From contig JAALGY010000015.1 of NCBI GenBank assembly GCA_032358165.1, forward strand, positions 2,666,001 through 2,730,000: a DNA stretch of 64,000 nt. The letters run 5' to 3'. Shown here one piece after another: positions 59,708 through 64,000 of the stretch. Each line of letters begins with the position of its first letter. The stretch's first letter is position 1. The notes beneath the pieces were generated by a model that had not been told where the DNA came from, ran no database searches, and saw only the letters and a list, made by a program, of their open reading frames with translations. This stretch comes from Diplosphaera chodatii (lineage: Eukaryota > Chlorophyta > Trebouxiophyceae > Prasiolales > Stichococcaceae). A program made the translations under genes and the position numbers.

Positions 59708-61209
59708 ATGGGGCTGCTGGGCTTTAACTTTGACCTGACAGACCAGCTGGCCTTCTATGGCAGGTGCGCACATTGCAGCCTGTGTGCTGTAGAATTCAAA
59801 CAAGCAGAAAGTAGTGCAAAGTTTTCAAACATGGCTGATTGCTGACAGCACACATGTGCCACCTGCTGCAGCTACCACCGCAACAAGTGGAACCAGCTCA
59901 TTCACTTCTTCTTTGTGCCGCTCATCCTGTGGTCCGTCGCTGTGTGGGCGTGCTACACCGGGCCCCTGCTCAAGGGCTTCCAGCCTCTGCAGTTCGATAG
60001 CGAGCTGCTGCAGTTGCTCAGCAGGTGAGCTTGCTGCAGCTCAACCCAGGTGTCCTGAGCGTTTGCTGGCGCTGGGGAGACGCTGGTCATTCGCCACGGC
60101 AGCTGCTGGGTGGCGTGGCGGGAGTCAGCGGCACTGGCAGCAGCAGCAGCACCTACTACACACCTGCCCATTGCTGATGCATCATGCATCGTCGGCGTCG
60201 CACTGCCGATACTAGAACCCTAATGGTGTTGCCTGTCTACTCCGTAGGTACTTTGTCCCTAATCTGGCTGCGGTGCTGCTGGGGGTGTACGCCACCTACT
60301 ACATTGCGCTGGAGTGGTTCGCCGGCCTGACGTGGGCCGCCTTCGTGGCACTGCCCCTGTTCGTGACCGCCAACGCCCTGCAGCAGGTTGCTGCACGCAC
60401 GAGCACCTCTGTTTGCTGCTCACAGCCTCCTCGCCATGCATCTGATGCTTTTGGCATTGCCAAGTGCATCGCCAGATCACTGGGGTCGTGCTGTGGCTGC
60501 ATCGTAGCGCTTTGTTATGCCATGTCGGGCTGTGTGCCCGACATGGCACAACAAAGTGGCTGGAGTGAACCAGCAGTGGCCCCATGTTTGCTTGCATGCA
60601 ATACAGCCACCGGTGTGTCAGGCATGAACAACTCAGCGGTTGCTGTGGTGGTGTGCAGCATGTGGCGCACGCTGGGTGGTGGGCGGCCGGGGCCTTCGTC
60701 CTGGGGTGGTACGTGCAGATTCACCCGGGCCACATGATGCTGGAGGGCCGCCGCCCCGCGCTCCTCGACAGCTTCTTCCAGGCAAGTGGCCCACCTTCTA
60801 GCCATGATCAGCAGGGTTTCGGCCGACGCTAGCTGGCGTTGCTACACAGTGCAGTCAAGAGCTCCTGAGCCTTCACTTTGTCGGTTGGAGCGCACATTTA
60901 CTGCCCCAACTGCTACAGTGTGACTGGGAGCTGTACAACTGTGGCAAATGACAGATTAGTAAGGTGACTGCAACTGGGCTGTCGTTCCATGAGCGACAGT
61001 CACTTCCACCCCTGCAGAGCCTGGTGCTGGCGCCGCTGTTTGTGTGGCTGGAGCTGCTGTTCGTCGGCGGCTACCGGCCGCGGCTGCAGGCGCAGCTCAA
61101 GGCGCGCATCGAGGGCGGCGACCGGAGCTCGGCCCAAAAGGCGCAGAAGGAGCCGCTGCTGGCGGCGACGAAAGGCGACCAGCCGACGGATGCAGCAGCC
61201 GCGGAATGA
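59708..61209 (+). CDS. MPO1: MPO1-like 2-hydroxy fatty acid dioxygenase (DUF962)
   Basis: Exons: 59708-59763, 59872-60024, 60248-60386, 60659-60781, 61018-61209, giving 220 residues. The family motifs are clear: YHRNKWNQLIHFFFVPLILW (residues about 20-39, conserved histidines), then HAGWWAAGAFVLGWYVQ and IHPGHMMLEGRRPALLDSF, followed by LVLAPLFVWLELLF. About four hydrophobic segments suggest an ER membrane protein. Yeast Mpo1 is an Fe(II)-dependent dioxygenase that removes one carbon from 2-hydroxy fatty acids made from phytosphingosine. The reaction here is inferred from the family. The final 45 residues are charged and alanine-rich (KARIEGGDRSSAQKAQKE) and go beyond the yeast length. Intron 4 starts with GCAAGT at 60782, a standard GC-AG donor. 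Intron 3 carries a long hairpin. Confidence 0.92.
60510..60556. repeat. Intronic hairpin, 21-bp stem with one mismatch, 5-nt loop
   Basis: Arms 60510-60530 and 60536-60556 pair in 20 of 21 positions; the loop is TGTGT. The core is GCCATGTCGGGC with its perfect complement. It lies inside MPO1 intron 3. Confidence 0.9.
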
Positions 61210-61910
61210 GGCGGGAGCGGGTGGCTCCCGTGGCGGCAGTGGCCGGCACAAGCGCTGGTGCATGGGCGCTTCAAACTGATCCGGCTGATGAGCACACCGA
61301 AGGCGCAAGGTATTCCACTCCGAGGATAGGGTTCCACACGAAGGAAGGCACTGTGGACAAAGAATGTACAGCATCATGGCACAATTGTGGAGCTCGGGGT
61401 AATGCAGCCTCGTCGGAGCCGTGGACTGGTTTTCATTTTTGACAGTTGATTCAGCAGCCAACCCTCAGCAGAACATGGCTGCAAATCTGCGGCTGGCTGT
61501 GTGTACTTCATGCTTTACATCTGGAAATCTCAACACGATTTCTGTGGGTCTTCTGTGTCATGTGTAGAACCCTCTGCGTACAAGTGCAAAACAAAACCTT
61601 GCAAGCCCTGCAACTGGACAGCTGCTGCAGGCCACCTGCTGTGTGTTCATGTTCAATGGAGTTCAGCAACTAGAAACATCTCTGTACACAAGCAAAGCAT
61701 GGTACTCAACCGGACTGTGGTCCAAATGGCTGGAGGAATATCGAATTGGTTTGCCCACCACTGCCGAAGACAAGGCAGTGGCGACAACACACATCTGAGA
61801 CTGCCCCTTTCTTCCTACATTCCTGCCTCCTGTGACGCTGCAGACTAGCTGTCTTTCTTCCTCGTGCAGCTGTGTCATGTAGTAGGATTCGCACTGCCTT
61901 ACCGGGCAGC
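61210..61910. other. Convergent 3' space (MPO1 / glycosyltransferase)
   Basis: About 700 bp with both 3' UTRs expected. No gene was recognised. Confidence 0.45.
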
Positions 61911-62286
61911 TCAGGCGACTGTTGGCGCATTTTGAGAAGTACGTGCCTCATCAGGCTGCAGCCCAGCGACCGCAGCCGAGCCCACGGCCTGCTGCGCTTG
62001 TGGCTGTGCTGCCGCAGCCTGCTGTTGTCCTGTTGTTCTGTTGTTCAGCTGCTTCTCGGTAGCTGGCGTCTGCTGCGGGGCCTCATCCCCAATGCGCCCC
62101 ACTGATTGCGGCCCCTGCTGCCCGGGTAGCTGCTGCACATCCAGCAGATGGCGGTACACCCCATGCGAGTTCTGCCGCTGCGGCTGCCGCTGCTCCAACT
62201 GGTCCGGCATCTGGTTCCCGCGGGCAGGCTGCCGCTGTTCCTGCGGCTGCTGCACTTGCTGCTGCAGCTGCTGTGGCTGCTGCGAG

Positions 62287-62328
<42 letters not shown>

Positions 62329-64000
62329 TTGTGTGGCTGCTGTCCACCAGCAGCCTGCTGTTGCTGCTGCTGCTGCTCCTGTGCGCCGGGGTGGGGCTGC
62401 GGGGGCGCCTTGGCGCAGGCGGTCGAAGCCCACGAGGCCGCCAGCTGCAGCGGCCCCAGCGCCGGGTGCCGCAGCGCCAGCACCTCAGCCGACACCGCCG
62501 TCAGGCTGTACAGCACCGCCTCCAGCCTGCATCGAACAGACAACACGTATATCAATGCAGTTGACGGTGTTTGCAGCCACTGACATTCGTAAACACCTCA
62601 TCCACAACCAGATAGCACCACGGCACCTGCTGATGACCCACAGCCTTGACTCACAGACGCTCAGCAAGCTGCACACATCTGGCAGGCTTGGCGCACACCT
62701 GTCTGCGATGGCCTCCGGGGTGTAGCGCAGCGCGGTGTGGCGGGCGGCCAGCGCCAGGCGCGCCCGCAGCTTCTCGTCTGTCAGCACCCGCAGCAGCGAC
62801 TGCGCCAGCCCCAGCACATCCTGCCATAAGATATACAATAAATAAAATTAAACAAATGATACAACTTGTATTAAAACAAATGTATAGTAGAAAGCATTCC
62901 GGATTTGTTCTTATTGGTGAAGTTGCAGACGAAGTGAACGTCAAGTGTTTCACAGTATGGGGTGCCGGATGCTGTGGCACTGGCTGCAGCAGGGGGTGCC
63001 AGTCCTTGCACGCCATGCTGATGCTTGCAAAAGTGCATTTTGGCTACATCACCAACGCTGCACTGCTGGCAAGCGGATGACACAGTGCGGCCTTGCAAAA
63101 CCAAGTCAGACCAACAACGCAGCAGCATCCCGTCGGTGGTAACACCATAGCAATTTGCTTCGCGTGTTGATGAAATGGAAGTTTGTTTTCAAAGAATATT
63201 GTACCGCAAGGCGCACCTGCGGGTCGGCCAGCAGGCAGTTCTGCGCATGCTGCGCGAAGGTGGCGACGCCCAGGCAGCGGGACGCCACGACCGCGAGGCC
63301 CGAGGCCATCGCCTCCATGACGGGCATGCCCCACGCCTCGTAGCGGCTGGTAAACAGGAACGCGTCGTGCCCCCTGTACAGCTCCGCCAGGTCCTCCTGC
63401 AGGGGGTGAAAACAGGGTGCAGTGAATGTACTGCATGCTCTTACCACACCACTGCAGCAATGCGAGCCTGCTGTGACGGATTGGGGCTGCTGTCCCTACC
63501 CAGGTGCCGTGTGAACTGTACGCTTGGCGCACACACACAGCATGCACACGGGGTGGCGCTCAGCCACACAGAGGGCAATCGTTATGGCACACCGCTCAGC
63601 TCGGGTACGCCAGTGCCTCTTGTGGTGGTGTTTTCACCTGGGCGGGGCTGACGTGCAGGTCCAGGGTGAGGCCGCAGGCGGGCAGGATGGGCAGGTGCGC
63701 CGGCTGCGGCGCCGCCTGGCACACCCACGTGACCTGCGACGGCGCAGGCACCCTTGTCACTGGCTACCATGGCGTCCCCGCTTGGAGAGAAGGCATTGCC
63801 ACACTTTGGCAGGGGCTGAGCTGCCATGCCAGTAGCTGCTGCTCGAGTTCCGGGCATCAACCACTTGCTTGACTCGTGACAGAGGAACTGCTGCTCTGGC
63901 AGGCATGTGGTGCAGTACCCGCAGCGGCAGCACGCGATTGACGGCGGACAGCGCAGCCAGCGCCACGTCGAAGCCCTTGAGCGGCAGCGCCGGGTTGCCC
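61911..64000 (-). CDS. GT4-family glycosyltransferase, 3' part, with polyQ tail
   Basis: Minus-strand exons: beyond the window to 63919, then 63733-63638, 63396-63217, 62820-62699, 62526-61911 (stop). Phases agree throughout. The visible part is the C-terminal Rossmann half of a retaining GT-B enzyme: KGFDVALAALSAVNRVLPLR, then VTWVCQAAPQPAHLPIL, then YRGHDAFLFTSRYEAWGMP and VMEAMASGLAVVASRCLG with the sugar-nucleotide EX7E motif (E-AWGMPVM-E), then LLRVLTDEKLRARLALAARH and the closing helix YTPEAIADR. Donor and acceptor cannot be told. The last exon adds about 200 residues not typical of the family: LEAVLYSLTAVSAEVLALRH, then a glutamine-rich, probably disordered region with a run of 13 Q. 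The 5' end is outside the window. The gene is convergent with MPO1. Confidence 0.88.
62287..62326. repeat. Trinucleotide repeat encoding 13 glutamines
   Basis: An uninterrupted TGC/CTG repeat on the plus strand, read as CAG on the minus strand, in the last exon of the glycosyltransferase. The neighbourhood is also CAG-rich. Confidence 0.9.

Overview
This window is nuclear DNA of a eukaryote, most likely a core chlorophyte green alga. The evidence is dense GT-AG introns of about 100-300 bp ending in tgcag, moderately high GC, two intron-less eukaryotic tRNA genes, a LINE of the kind found in algae, and a TRAPPC4 protein that lacks the insert seen in animals, as in plants. The species cannot be fixed from the sequence alone.

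Positions 1-32,050 hold a tandem array of F-box/leucine-rich-repeat (LRR) genes in one direction. Two subfamilies alternate: A genes start at 1939, 13518 and 22987, and B genes at 8486, 17953 and 27648, after the 3' end of one more gene at 1-981. The A+B pair repeats about every 9.47 kb. Every copy has the same 13-exon plan. A2 and B2 are open throughout. A1, B1, A3 and B3 each carry a nonsense or frameshift change, and A1 has a 1.7-kb DNA transposon in its first intron. The array stops abruptly near 32,050.

Positions 32,700-48,400 hold two intact 15-exon relatives, C (plus strand) and D (minus strand), facing each other. Between them lie a tail-to-tail tRNA-Arg(CCT)/tRNA-His(GTG) pair and a broken, GC-rich LINE with endonuclease, reverse transcriptase and a C-terminal domain.

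Positions 49,400-64,000 are a compact single-copy block: a CCDC82-like DUF4211 protein (minus), TRAPPC4 (plus), a plant-type pseudokinase resembling At5g53450 (minus), an MPO1/DUF962 dioxygenase (plus), and the 3' part of a GT4 glycosyltransferase with a polyglutamine tail (minus). These genes alternate in strand and share divergent or convergent intergenic spaces.

The F-box genes would encode substrate receptors of SCF ubiquitin ligases. The other genes are unrelated housekeeping functions: vesicle tethering, sphingolipid alpha-oxidation, glycosylation and a probable chromatin or nuclear protein. Exon coordinates were assigned by eye from reading-frame continuity, splice motifs and comparison among paralogues.
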